A DNA stretch of 64,000 bases, from contig VBWE01000007.1 in assembly GCA_006218065.1 (NCBI GenBank), forward strand, positions 1 to 64,000. The letters are read 5' to 3'. Made by a program: the position numbers and the translations under genes. The notes beneath the pieces were generated by a model. That model was not told where the DNA came from and made no database searches. It worked only from the letters and a program-made list of their open reading frames with translations. Each line of letters opens with the position of its first letter. The first letter of the stretch is position 1. This DNA is from Bacteroidota bacterium. Its GTDB lineage: Bacteria; Bacteroidota; Bacteroidia; Palsa-965. Positions 1 to 8,073 of this stretch are shown here, in pieces.

Positions 1-28
1 CGATAGCTATCGGGACCAGTACGTCGCA
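1..28 (+). tRNA. 3' end of a probable tRNA, cut by the window edge
   Basis: Bases 1-15 are the right part of the palindrome TCCCGATAGCTATCGGGA. They are followed by CCAGT (would be T-stem 61-65), ACGTCGC (acceptor 66-72) and A73, then a terminator. The same palindrome-CC junction occurs in three complete tRNAs at 47039, 47369 and 48067, so I infer another tRNA with the insert. The anticodon lies outside the window. A plain intergenic palindrome is the alternative. Confidence 0.5.
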
Positions 29-31
29 CAC

Positions 32-54
32 AAATCCGCTTCGGCGGATTTTTT
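32..54 (+). terminator. Rho-independent terminator
   Basis: A 7-bp stem AATCCGC/GCGGATT closes a TTCG tetraloop and runs into a T tract. It directly follows the presumed tRNA 3' end and would end that transcript. Confidence 0.8.
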
Positions 55-195
55 GTTTTCCTCCTGCCGGACGTACGTTTGAGGCTATAAAAGCCCGGCC
101 ATATTTCTCTTTCCGCTTATCCGTCTCTTTATTCCAGTCGTCGAACGAGTTTATCTGTTAATCTAATTTCCGTGACGACCAAAGCGCGCAAGAAG

Positions 196-203
196 TAGTT
201 TTG
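196..203 (+). promoter_or_regulatory. Bacteroidota -7 element
   Basis: TAGTTTTG fits the TAnnTTTG -7 consensus and lies 19 bases before the start codon at 223. No convincing -33 element is visible. Confidence 0.4.
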
Positions 204-222
204 CCCCGTCAAAAGAAAAATC

Positions 223-660
223 ATGAGAAGTATTGCGTTTCCGTTATTCGCTTTTTTGCTGGGCATTGCGGCTATTTTTTACACGGCATGCAACGGCTCG
301 AAGACGGAACCCAACCCGAACGATTCGTTGACAAAACAGGTCCAGCAGGAATTCGGACAGTTAGAAAACCTGCATAAAGAAATCCAAAGCTCGCACCTGG
401 CATGGGTGAACGAACATGCCACCGTAATGGGCAAAAGCGATGATTCGACTCATCTGCGCATCGAGCAGCAGCACCTGAAATTGATCGAAGAGGACGGCCA
501 GCTTGTGGACAAGCACAAAATGATGATTCAAAGTATACCGGCAGAAAGCACGGAAACCCGGAAGATGCTCGAAGAACTGCATAATTCGATCGCCCGGCTG
601 GAATCGGATCTGAAGAAAATTCAGGACGATCATGTCGAAATGAACAAGTCGCATCATTAA
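223..660 (+). CDS. small predicted lipoprotein with coiled coil
   Basis: This 145-residue protein has a hydrophobic N-terminus (residues 4-20) ending in a lipobox-like Y-T-A-C, so Cys23 would be lipidated and the protein anchored in a membrane facing the periplasm. The rest is charged and heptad-like, rich in Glu, Lys, Gln and His, with several histidines from residue 66 on, suggesting an extended alpha-helical coiled coil. I do not recognise a family. It stands alone: the left neighbour is a tRNA end with a terminator, and a terminator follows at 741. The start at 223 is chosen because it gives a complete signal sequence. Confidence 0.7.
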   Translation: MRSIAFPLFAFLLGIAAIFYTACNGSKTEPNPNDSLTKQVQQEFGQLENLHKEIQSSHLAWVNEHATVMGKSDDSTHLRIEQQHLKLIEEDGQLVDKHKMMIQSIPAESTETRKMLEELHNSIARLESDLKKIQDDHVEMNKSHH

Positions 661-740
661 AAATCAAGGTTGGTTAGTTGGATTGTGGGTAGTACTGCGG
701 AGTAAGGGTGTGTAACGTGTAAATGATTCCCGCAGCAAAA

Positions 741-768
741 AATCCTCCCCCCGCGGGAGGATTTTTTT
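741..768 (+). terminator. Rho-independent terminator
   Basis: The stem AATCCTCCC/GGGAGGATT is followed by seven T residues. It separates the lipoprotein gene from the histidine kinase. Confidence 0.8.
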
Positions 769-804
769 ATGACCGGGGTCAATTTCTTCCCTTTCATTAA
801 TCCG

Positions 805-812
805 TAACTTTG
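805..812 (+). promoter_or_regulatory. -7 element close to the histidine kinase start
   Basis: TAACTTTG matches TAnnTTTG perfectly and ends five bases before the ATG at 817. Transcription would start at or next to the A of the ATG, so the mRNA could be leaderless. Confidence 0.5.
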
Positions 813-816
813 CGGT

Positions 817-1818
817 ATGCCTTCTTCACCCAAGCCCAGACCATTGCTGCTTTTTTATGTGCTGGTGACTTATGTTTTCCTGCAATTCGGGTGGTGGACG
901 TATATGCTCATCCAACTGAACAACGAGGTATATGCACAAAAGAGCCTGGTAATCAGGATGCAATCCACGCAGCTTCCCGTTATTCCCGGCACGGAACAAC
1001 TGGCGCTGCAGGAGGCCGAACTGAGCGACCGGCTGCACAAGCGCTGGCTGATGATACTGGGAGAAGGCGCAGTTTTTTCCGTGCTGCTGGTACTCGGGAT
1101 TATGCGGACACGGAGCAGTTTTAAGAAAGAAGCGGCGCTTGCGGAACAGCAAAAGAATTTTTTGCTTTCCGTTACGCACGAATTAAAGTCACCGCTGGCT
1201 TCGGCGCGGCTGCAGCACGAGACTTTGCTGCACCGGGAACTGCCTCGCGAAAAACAGAAAGAAATACTGGAGAGCGCCATCGAAGATATCGACCGGCTGC
1301 ATACGCTGGTGGAGAATATCCTGCTGGCTGCGCGGATAGATAATCATACCAACAGCCTGCATCCCGAGACCTGTGATTTTTCGAAGCTGGTTGAAGAACT
1401 TGCGGAGAAAAACGCACCCTCCATCCGCCGCACACATCCTTTTGAAATTACGCTGGAGCCGGGAATAGACGTCCGTGTGGATAAATTATCCTTCCCTTCC
1501 ATCCTGCTCAACCTGCTGGAAAATGCAGTAAAGTATTCACCGGCGGGAAGTGCAATCAGGATTTCGCTTGCAGTAAAGAACAACAAAATCATGCTTGCCG
1601 TGGCCGATCGCGGTACAGGAATACCCGGTGAGGATAAACTGAAAGTGTTCGACAAATTCTATCGCGCGGGGAGTGAAGAAACACGCAATACCAAAGGAAC
1701 CGGCCTGGGACTTTATATCGTAAAATCGCTTATCGACGCCCAGGGCTGGCAGATCGCAATCAAAGACAATCCCGGCGGGGGAACTGTTTTTGAAATTGAA
1801 ATACCGAAAGCAGTATGA
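817..1818 (+). CDS. membrane sensor histidine kinase
   Basis: A 333-residue two-component kinase that would sense an extracytoplasmic signal and pass phosphate to a response regulator. Two membrane segments (about 9-32 and 78-95) enclose a short periplasmic loop. The HisKA domain has the phosphoacceptor His121 in SVTHELKSPLASAR. The ATPase domain has the N box (LLENAVKYSP, Asn236), the G1 box (ADRGTGIP, Asp264) and the G2 box (KGTGLGLY, 293-300). No HAMP or PAS domain is seen. The stop overlaps the start of gpmI by four bases (ATGA), so the two are probably translationally coupled. No partner response regulator is adjacent. The signal is unknown. Confidence 0.9.
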   Translation: MPSSPKPRPLLLFYVLVTYVFLQFGWWTYMLIQLNNEVYAQKSLVIRMQSTQLPVIPGTEQLALQEAELSDRLHKRWLMILGEGAVFSVLLVLGIMRTRSSFKKEAALAEQQKNFLLSVTHELKSPLASARLQHETLLHRELPREKQKEILESAIEDIDRLHTLVENILLAARIDNHTNSLHPETCDFSKLVEELAEKNAPSIRRTHPFEITLEPGIDVRVDKLSFPSILLNLLENAVKYSPAGSAIRISLAVKNNKIMLAVADRGTGIPGEDKLKVFDKFYRAGSEETRNTKGTGLGLYIVKSLIDAQGWQIAIKDNPGGGTVFEIEIPKAV

Positions 1819-3317
1819 ATAAAAAAGCAATGCTGATTATCCTCGACGGATGGGGAATCGGAGATAAAACAAAATCGGACGCTATTGCGCACGCACGTAC
1901 GCCTTTCATGGATTACCTGCTGGCGAATTTCCCGCATGCCCGGCTGCGCACTTCCGGCGAAGACGTCGGTCTTCCCGAAGGGCAAATGGGCAACTCGGAA
2001 GTCGGACACCTGAATATCGGTGCGGGGCGCGTGGTTTACCAGGACCTGGTGAAGATCAACAAAGCCTGCCGCGAAAAAACGATCGACACGAATCCTGAAC
2101 TCGTAGCTGCGCTGACGTATGCGCGGCAAAACGGCAAAGCAGTCCACCTGCTGGGGCTGGTATCGGACGGCGGTGTGCATTCGTCGCAGGAACACCTGCA
2201 TCACCTGTGCTCGCTTGCAAAACAATACGGGCTGACGAAAATTTTTGTACATGCTTTCACGGACGGCCGCGATACTGATCCGCAAAGCGGGCTGGGCTAC
2301 ATCACGAAACTGGAGGAACATCTTTCAAAAACCACGGGAAAAATCGCGACGATCTGCGGACGTTATTACGCGATGGATCGTGACAAACGCTGGGAGCGCG
2401 TGAAACTCGCGTACGACCTGCTGACCAAAGGCGCCGGTGAAAAATCGACCGATGCGCGGACGGCCATGCGGCAATCATACTCCGCCGGAGTAACAGACGA
2501 GTTCATCAAACCCGTGCTGCTTGCTGAAGAAGGAATAATCCGGGAGAATGACGTGGTGATCTGTTTCAATTTCCGCACGGACCGCTGCCGTGAAATCACA
2601 CAGGCGCTCACGCAGCAGGATATGCCGGAACAAGGCATGCAGACTTTGCCGCTTTATTATGTTACAATGACGAATTACGATGACACGTTCAGGCATGTTC
2701 ACGTGATTTTCGACAAAGACAATTTAAGCGAGACGCTGGGTGAAATCGTTTCCCACGCGGGAAAGAAGCAGATCCGGATCGCGGAAACTGAAAAATACCC
2801 GCATGTTACTTTTTTCTTTTCCGGCGGGCGGGAAGAAAAGTTCGAAGGCGAAAAACGCATCCTTATTCCTTCGCCGAAAGTGGCTACGTATGATCTGCAG
2901 CCTGAAATGAGCGCGATCGAACTTACGGATGCCCTTGTTCCCGAACTTGAAAAAGGAGAAACGGATTTCGTTTGCCTGAACTTCGCCAACGCGGATATGG
3001 TGGGGCATACCGGCGTGTATGAAGCCGTGATCAAAGCGCTGGAAACCGTGGACTCCTGCCTGAAACGCGTGGTGGAAGCGGGACAGAAAAGCGGGTACTC
3101 TTTCATCATCATCGCCGACCATGGGAACGCGGATTATATGATCAATCCCGACGGAAGTCCGAATACGGCGCACACCACCAACCCGGTTCCGTGCATCCTG
3201 GTCGATACGCAGCATAAAAAAATTTCCGATGGCCGCCTGGCGGATGTCGCACCTACTTTGCTGAAGCTGCTCGGTCTTGCACAACCGGAAGTGATGACCG
3301 GGAAATGCCTGGTATAA
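1815..3317 (+). CDS. gpmI: 2,3-bisphosphoglycerate-independent phosphoglycerate mutase
   Basis: This glycolytic enzyme interconverts 3- and 2-phosphoglycerate in the cytoplasm through a phosphoserine intermediate and two Mn ions. The 500 residues are normal for the family. Visible motifs are the N-terminal metal site IILDGWGIG (Asp11), the phosphoacceptor Ser61 in GNSEVGHLNIGAGR, the substrate-binding FTDGRDTDP, and the C-terminal metal motif ADHGNADYM. It overlaps the upstream histidine kinase by four bases, which is an unusual partner for a glycolytic gene. A hairpin follows at 3324. Confidence 0.97.
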   Translation: MNKKAMLIILDGWGIGDKTKSDAIAHARTPFMDYLLANFPHARLRTSGEDVGLPEGQMGNSEVGHLNIGAGRVVYQDLVKINKACREKTIDTNPELVAALTYARQNGKAVHLLGLVSDGGVHSSQEHLHHLCSLAKQYGLTKIFVHAFTDGRDTDPQSGLGYITKLEEHLSKTTGKIATICGRYYAMDRDKRWERVKLAYDLLTKGAGEKSTDARTAMRQSYSAGVTDEFIKPVLLAEEGIIRENDVVICFNFRTDRCREITQALTQQDMPEQGMQTLPLYYVTMTNYDDTFRHVHVIFDKDNLSETLGEIVSHAGKKQIRIAETEKYPHVTFFFSGGREEKFEGEKRILIPSPKVATYDLQPEMSAIELTDALVPELEKGETDFVCLNFANADMVGHTGVYEAVIKALETVDSCLKRVVEAGQKSGYSFIIIADHGNADYMINPDGSPNTAHTTNPVPCILVDTQHKKISDGRLADVAPTLLKLLGLAQPEVMTGKCLV

Positions 3318-3348
3318 AAAAAACCTGCACGCGGAGGACACATGCAGG
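3317..3348 (-). terminator. terminator of the OmpA-like gene
   Basis: The stem CCTGCA/TGCAGG (3324-3348) is flanked by a run of A, which reads as a T tract on the minus strand. It lies between the convergent gpmI and OmpA-like genes. Confidence 0.6.
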
Positions 3349-3369
3349 CCTGAACAGGAGGGGCTGCGG

Positions 3370-4242
3370 TCAGCGCCCTTTCCTGTCGTTTACTGCGAGC
3401 ACTTTCAATTCGGTGCGGCGGTTGAGCTGGTGAAGCGCTTCCTGTTTCATTTTATCTTTTTCGGAAATGGTCATCCGGTCGGAAACGAGGAGCTGGTATT
3501 CCCCGTAGCCTTTGTAAAGCAAGCGCGGCGCATAAATCCCGGAGGCCAGCAGGATATCGTAAATCTGTTTTGCACGTGCCGCAGACAATTTTTCGTTGTA
3601 TTTATCTGAACCACGTACATCGGTGTGGCAACCGATTTCCAGCACAAGTTCCGGGTGCGCTTTGATGAATTTTTCCACCGGAGCCAGTGAATCGCGCAAA
3701 CGAACTTCCCGGCGGTCATCGAAAGAATAAACGATTACCGGTATGCGAATAAATTCTCCCGGCAGGAAAACGGAATCGGACATTGATTTTTCCACCCGCA
3801 GGATTTTCAGCTCTACGCGCCGGCCGGAGGTTTGTTCGTATGGAACGCCCTTGCTGTTTTTCTTTACCGGGAGAAGTTCTGTTTCCCCGTAGCCTTTCCA
3901 GGTAAGCCTGCTGTACCCGACTCCCATACCAATAAGTGTATCGTAAATCGTTTTTGCGCGTCGTTCCGAAAGGCGCAGGTTAAACGTGTCTGATCCGCGG
4001 ACATCGGTATGGCAACCGATCTCGAAAACCAGTCCCGGTTTTGATTTGATGAATTCCGCGACCGGGCGAAGCGAATCCATGCCGGGGATGAGTGTTTCTT
4101 TACCGATTACAAAATCTATTTTTTCCAGCCTGATTTTTTTCCCGGTAAAAAACCCGGTATCGCTGCCGGTTGGGATAGCTTTTGCTTCAAGGGCCGGGCA
4201 GGCCGCACATATTCCAAAAAGAAGTACAATCAGTTTTCTCAT
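3370..4242 (-). CDS. periplasmic protein with two OmpA C-terminal domains
   Basis: A 290-residue protein with a signal peptide (about 1-22) and two tandem OmpA/MotB-like peptidoglycan-binding domains (about 40-150 and 168-285). Each carries GCHTDVRGSD, then NxxLSxxRA (first copy 88-95, second 216-223) and a KGYGE motif. Asp and Arg in these motifs normally bind diaminopimelate of peptidoglycan. No beta-barrel, lipobox or membrane segment is present, so the protein is probably soluble in the periplasm and could bridge two peptide stems. The near-identical domains suggest internal duplication. It is monocistronic, convergent with gpmI. Confidence 0.8.
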   Translation of the reverse strand: MRKLIVLLFGICAACPALEAKAIPTGSDTGFFTGKKIRLEKIDFVIGKETLIPGMDSLRPVAEFIKSKPGLVFEIGCHTDVRGSDTFNLRLSERRAKTIYDTLIGMGVGYSRLTWKGYGETELLPVKKNSKGVPYEQTSGRRVELKILRVEKSMSDSVFLPGEFIRIPVIVYSFDDRREVRLRDSLAPVEKFIKAHPELVLEIGCHTDVRGSDKYNEKLSAARAKQIYDILLASGIYAPRLLYKGYGEYQLLVSDRMTISEKDKMKQEALHQLNRRTELKVLAVNDRKGR

Positions 4243-4433
4243 AGGGTTATCCTGTTGCCCGCTTCACAAGAGAAGAACCCGCAGGTGGGAACAGCGGAGG
4301 CTGCACTGCGGATTCTTTCCTGGAAACAGGGATCATCACCGCCCGGTGCAATTCCAGTTTTTTTGCCAGTTATAAGTATAACTGCAAAACGGTAAAAAGA
4401 TACAGGTTGAGGGTAGTTGCCGTACTAAAAATC
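4243..4433. other. intergenic stretch without recognised gene
   Basis: I see no ORF, RNA gene or clear promoter here apart from possible 5' signals of the OmpA-like gene. A short AT-rich palindrome-like stretch lies at about 4368-4382. The direct-repeat block begins at 4434. Confidence 0.5.
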
Positions 4434-4573
4434 TCTCGCAATGGCGCAATGACGCAAAGCTGGCTTTCTCGCAATGACGCAAGGACGCAAAGCTGGCTTT
4501 CTTACGAGGACTCAAAACAAATTTCTCGCAAGGGCGGAAGGACGCAAAGCTGGCTTTCTCGGAAGGGCCAAAG
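4434..4573 (+). repeat. imperfect 33-bp direct repeats
   Basis: Units at 4434-4466, 4467-4499 and 4524-4556 start TCTCGCAA and end GACGCAAAGCTGGCTT. A shorter degenerate unit lies at 4500-4523 and a truncated one at 4557-4573. The block adjoins the 3' end of the TonB receptor gene. The CGCAAGGACGCAAAG core resembles a common dispersed bacterial repeat word. Confidence 0.85.
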
Positions 4574-4593
4574 TCTTGGACGAAATTACAGGA

Positions 4594-6894
4594 TCAGAAT
4601 TTCATGCTGACCTGGAGGGTAAAGTTCCGGGGGGGCTGAACATCGGCAGGACGGGAAGAATATTCGTGGTTGGTAATGTTATTCGTAACCAGCGCCACGC
4701 GCACTGTTTTATTGACCTGGTAAGAAAAGCGCATATCGAAAATCCAGTCAGAGCTGTTGAAGCGTTCCCGGTACTCTTTTATTCCGCCAAGCAGGAAAGA
4801 CGCATCATAAAAAAACCTGTCGATATTTTCCATGAACGTATTGAAGCGCATGCTGGTTCCGAACATGAATTTACGCCAGGAAATTTCCACATCCGCTTTG
4901 GCAATATGGCGATAACGGTATTTGAGAATATTTTCTTTCGACGTGTTCACCAGCGAATCTTTTGCGATGTTAAAAATCAGCGATTGCGGATCCATGTAGG
5001 TATATCCGAGCAGCATATTGGTACCGATCTTTCCTATTTTCCCCTGGCCGATCAGGGAAACGTCGATGCCTCTTGTCCGTGTGGAACCGACGTTGATCGA
5101 TCTGAATCCGAGTCCGAAGAACGGATCGACGAGCGGATTACCCCACTGGTTGAAACTGAATTCCATCATGTTGTGGTATTCCATCCAGAAAGCGGAAAGA
5201 TCCAGATAGGCCATCCATTTACCGCATTTGATTCCCTGCTTGATTCCGAACTCGGCGCTTTGCCCGGTTTCTGGCTGCAGGGAATCGTTCGGATAGATTT
5301 CGAGTCCGCTCGCACTTGTACGGATATATTTTTCAGCGATCGAAGGGAAACGGTATCCCTGGCCGTACGAAGCCCTGAGCCAGGTTGCTTTTGCTGCCTC
5401 GAAGCTTACGCCTATGCGCGCCACCGGGCGGAAAGGCAGCGTGATCGTATCGTTTTCTCCGCGAACGATATTGAATTCGGTTGATGCAGTATCCAGTTTA
5501 TAATATTCACCCCGGATGCCGAAGGACACGTTGAGTTTATCGAAGAATTTTTTATCGAACTGCCCGTATGCCGACATGTTGGCCGCATAATGATCGAGGT
5601 ATAAAGCGGATGTTACCACTGTATAATTCAATACATATCCGCTCGTGATCGTGAGTTTGCTTTCAAATTGTTTCTGGTACTGGTATTCACCGTACCAGAA
5701 ATCGGCTTCGGAGCTTTGTTCCGTATCGTTGCGGTTATCGGTGCGGTAATAGCGCGTACGCAGGCTGTGTTTATGTCCTTTGGCTCCGAAGTAAGTAACG
5801 AAGGGATCGACTGTAAAGCGGAAATTTTTATAGTTCTGCACTTCTCCGCCGGAAGGCCTGTAGGCGCCGGTATCGCCATCGAGCCAGACAATGAACAGAC
5901 CACCCTGCGTGTACATGCTGTTGAGGTTAACACCTGCGCTTAATCCGGGTACTTTTTTGAACCGGTAGCGTGTATTCATGTTGAATCGTGCGCGTTGTTC
6001 GGTTTCGAGTTCACGGTAGCCGTCGTCGGTAAACACATGTCCGCCCATCACGAGATCGAGGTTTCCGCATTTGCGCGCGTGGAGGAAATTTGCGCCGCTG
6101 AAAGCGGGATTACGGTTTTTCCACCAGATCAGTTCGGCGCGTTTCGGATTGTCGTAAAACCCGGAGTAGATAGAAAATTTCGTTTCGGGTGTGTCGCGCG
6201 GGTACCTGGTCCGGAAATGAATCACGCCATTGAGTGCGGAGGATCCGTAAAGTGCAGACGACGCTCCTTTAATCACTTCTACCTGCTCCACGTTTTCACA
6301 CGGGAGAAAATTCCATTTCACATCGCCGGCATCGCCCGAAAGCTGCGGCAAATCATCCACCAGCAAAAGCACACGGCTGCCTGCGCCATAGCTGTACCCG
6401 CTTCCACCGCGGATATTGGCCTGGCCATCGGTTACGTTTACCCCGGGAACCTGGTCGAGGATCGTTTCCATGTTGGTTGTATTTTTATTTTCGACCAGCT
6501 CGGGTTTGATTACTTCCACGGAAACGGTTACATCGCCGATTTTCTGTTCGTATTTCCCGGCGGAAACAACGACGATATCAAAGGATTGGGCTTCCGATTC
6601 CATGTTTACGTCGAGCGTGATTTTTTCACCTTCTTTCGCTTCAACCTGCTGTTTGATATCCTTAAAACCGATCATGTGAAAAAGCAGCTGGTGCGTGCCC
6701 GGTTCGACATTCAGCGTAAATATGCCGTTGATATCGGCGGCGGTGCCCGGTTTGCCATCGATGGTTACTGTTGCCCCGGGAAGGGGATCTGTAGTAACTA
6801 TATCTTTAATAGTACCTGTTATAACAGTTTGGGCAAAGAGGGAGAATGTTAGAAAAAAATAGGAAAAAAGTGTGAGCGGGAGTTTGAGATCCAT
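4594..6894 (-). CDS. TonB-dependent outer-membrane receptor
   Basis: This 766-residue receptor would import a scarce substrate through the outer membrane using TonB energy. A signal peptide (1-22) is followed by a carboxypeptidase-D-like beta domain (about 24-105, with PGATVTIDGKPGTAADINGIF), a plug domain (about 115-230, with IRGGSGYSYGAGSRVLLLVDD and the KGASSALYGSSALNGVI motif) and a 22-strand-type barrel ending in Phe766, as expected for BAM-dependent insertion. No SusD-like lipoprotein is adjacent, so a siderophore, cobalamin or metal substrate is as likely as a glycan. The substrate cannot be told. It is monocistronic and divergent from dprA. Confidence 0.9.
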   Translation of the reverse strand: MDLKLPLTLFSYFFLTFSLFAQTVITGTIKDIVTTDPLPGATVTIDGKPGTAADINGIFTLNVEPGTHQLLFHMIGFKDIKQQVEAKEGEKITLDVNMESEAQSFDIVVVSAGKYEQKIGDVTVSVEVIKPELVENKNTTNMETILDQVPGVNVTDGQANIRGGSGYSYGAGSRVLLLVDDLPQLSGDAGDVKWNFLPCENVEQVEVIKGASSALYGSSALNGVIHFRTRYPRDTPETKFSIYSGFYDNPKRAELIWWKNRNPAFSGANFLHARKCGNLDLVMGGHVFTDDGYRELETEQRARFNMNTRYRFKKVPGLSAGVNLNSMYTQGGLFIVWLDGDTGAYRPSGGEVQNYKNFRFTVDPFVTYFGAKGHKHSLRTRYYRTDNRNDTEQSSEADFWYGEYQYQKQFESKLTITSGYVLNYTVVTSALYLDHYAANMSAYGQFDKKFFDKLNVSFGIRGEYYKLDTASTEFNIVRGENDTITLPFRPVARIGVSFEAAKATWLRASYGQGYRFPSIAEKYIRTSASGLEIYPNDSLQPETGQSAEFGIKQGIKCGKWMAYLDLSAFWMEYHNMMEFSFNQWGNPLVDPFFGLGFRSINVGSTRTRGIDVSLIGQGKIGKIGTNMLLGYTYMDPQSLIFNIAKDSLVNTSKENILKYRYRHIAKADVEISWRKFMFGTSMRFNTFMENIDRFFYDASFLLGGIKEYRERFNSSDWIFDMRFSYQVNKTVRVALVTNNITNHEYSSRPADVQPPRNFTLQVSMKF

Positions 6895-6967
6895 GGGCGT
6901 GGCGTAAATTTGTGGTGAGGGTAATGGCCTCTAATGACAATGTTAATAAAAAGATTAAACCTCATCA

Positions 6968-8071
6968 ATGCTTTTCGACGAACCCCTTTCCCGAATCGCC
7001 CTGAGCCTTGTACCGAACATCGGGCCGGTACTTGCACGTAAACTGGTTTCACACTGTGGCAGTGCATCGGCTGTTTTTCATGAAAAAAAACGCCTTCTTG
7101 AACGGATACAGGGTATCGGCGTTGCTACTGCATCGGCAGTAAATGACCATCGCGTTTTCTGGCGGGCAGAAGAAGAACTCGGTTTCATTGAAAAAAATAA
7201 AATCCAGACCTGGTTTTTCCTGGACAACGAATACCCGCGCAGGCTAAAACATTGTTACGATGCCCCGGTCATTCTGTATCATATCGGCAATACGAATTTC
7301 AATAATACGCGCGTAGTCGGTATTGTCGGAACGCGGCGCGTTACACCATACGGTGCTGATCTTTGCGAAAAACTGATCCGCGAACTCGAGCCGTACAATG
7401 TACTTGTAGTAAGCGGGCTGGCTTACGGCGTTGACAGCATAGCACACAAAACCGCCGTGGAATGCGGCCTTCAAACTGTGGGCGTGCTTGCGCATGGCCT
7501 GGATAACCTTTATCCGAATGAAAACCGCGGGCTGGCCAAAAAGATGATCAAAAACGGCGGACTGCTTACGGAGTACACCAGCAATACCAACCCCGACCGC
7601 GAGAATTTTCCGAGCCGGAACCGCATCGTAGCCGGGTTGCTGGATGCACTGATCGTTGTTGAAAGCGGGGTTGAAGGAGGCTCCCTTATTACCGTCGAGT
7701 ATGCCATAAATTACAACCGCGATGTTTTCGCATTTCCCGGCGCTGTCGGCGAAGAACGCTCAGCCGGCTGCAACAAAATTATCCGCACCCACAAAGCCGG
7801 CCTGATCGAATCGGGTGCCGATCTTGCCCGCATCATGAGCTGGGAACTGAACGATATCCGGAAACCTTCGCCGCAGCCCGCCCTGCCGATCGCTCTCGAT
7901 CCCGAAGAAGAAAAAATCGTGAACAGCATGCGCGGGCAAGGCAATCTTTACCTGGATGAAATCAGTTCGGTTTCCGGAATTTCCATGAGCAGGGCAGCCT
8001 CTATCCTGCTCCACCTCGAATTTACCGGTATTGTAAAATCGCTTCCCGGGAAATTATACCGGCTCAACTGA
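6968..8071 (+). CDS. dprA: DNA-processing protein DprA
   Basis: DprA binds incoming single-stranded DNA during natural transformation and loads RecA. The 367 residues comprise an N-terminal helix-hairpin-helix/SAM-like region (about 5-60), an extended Rossmann fold (about 95-290) with GIVGTRRVTPYG, SGLAYGVDSIAH and FPSRNRIVAGL, and a C-terminal winged-helix domain (about 300-367). It suggests the host can take up DNA, although other competence genes are not in the window. The following secreted-protein gene starts two bases after its stop, so they are probably cotranscribed. Confidence 0.95.
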   Translation: MLFDEPLSRIALSLVPNIGPVLARKLVSHCGSASAVFHEKKRLLERIQGIGVATASAVNDHRVFWRAEEELGFIEKNKIQTWFFLDNEYPRRLKHCYDAPVILYHIGNTNFNNTRVVGIVGTRRVTPYGADLCEKLIRELEPYNVLVVSGLAYGVDSIAHKTAVECGLQTVGVLAHGLDNLYPNENRGLAKKMIKNGGLLTEYTSNTNPDRENFPSRNRIVAGLLDALIVVESGVEGGSLITVEYAINYNRDVFAFPGAVGEERSAGCNKIIRTHKAGLIESGADLARIMSWELNDIRKPSPQPALPIALDPEEEKIVNSMRGQGNLYLDEISSVSGISMSRAASILLHLEFTGIVKSLPGKLYRLN

Positions 8072-8073
8072 GC

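Noticed and set aside
4434-4573. CRISPR array
   Set aside because: Units adjoin without unique spacers, are imperfect, and no cas genes are in the window.
4474-5484. 336-codon plus-strand ORF
   Set aside because: It is the antisense of the TonB receptor gene and begins in the repeat block.
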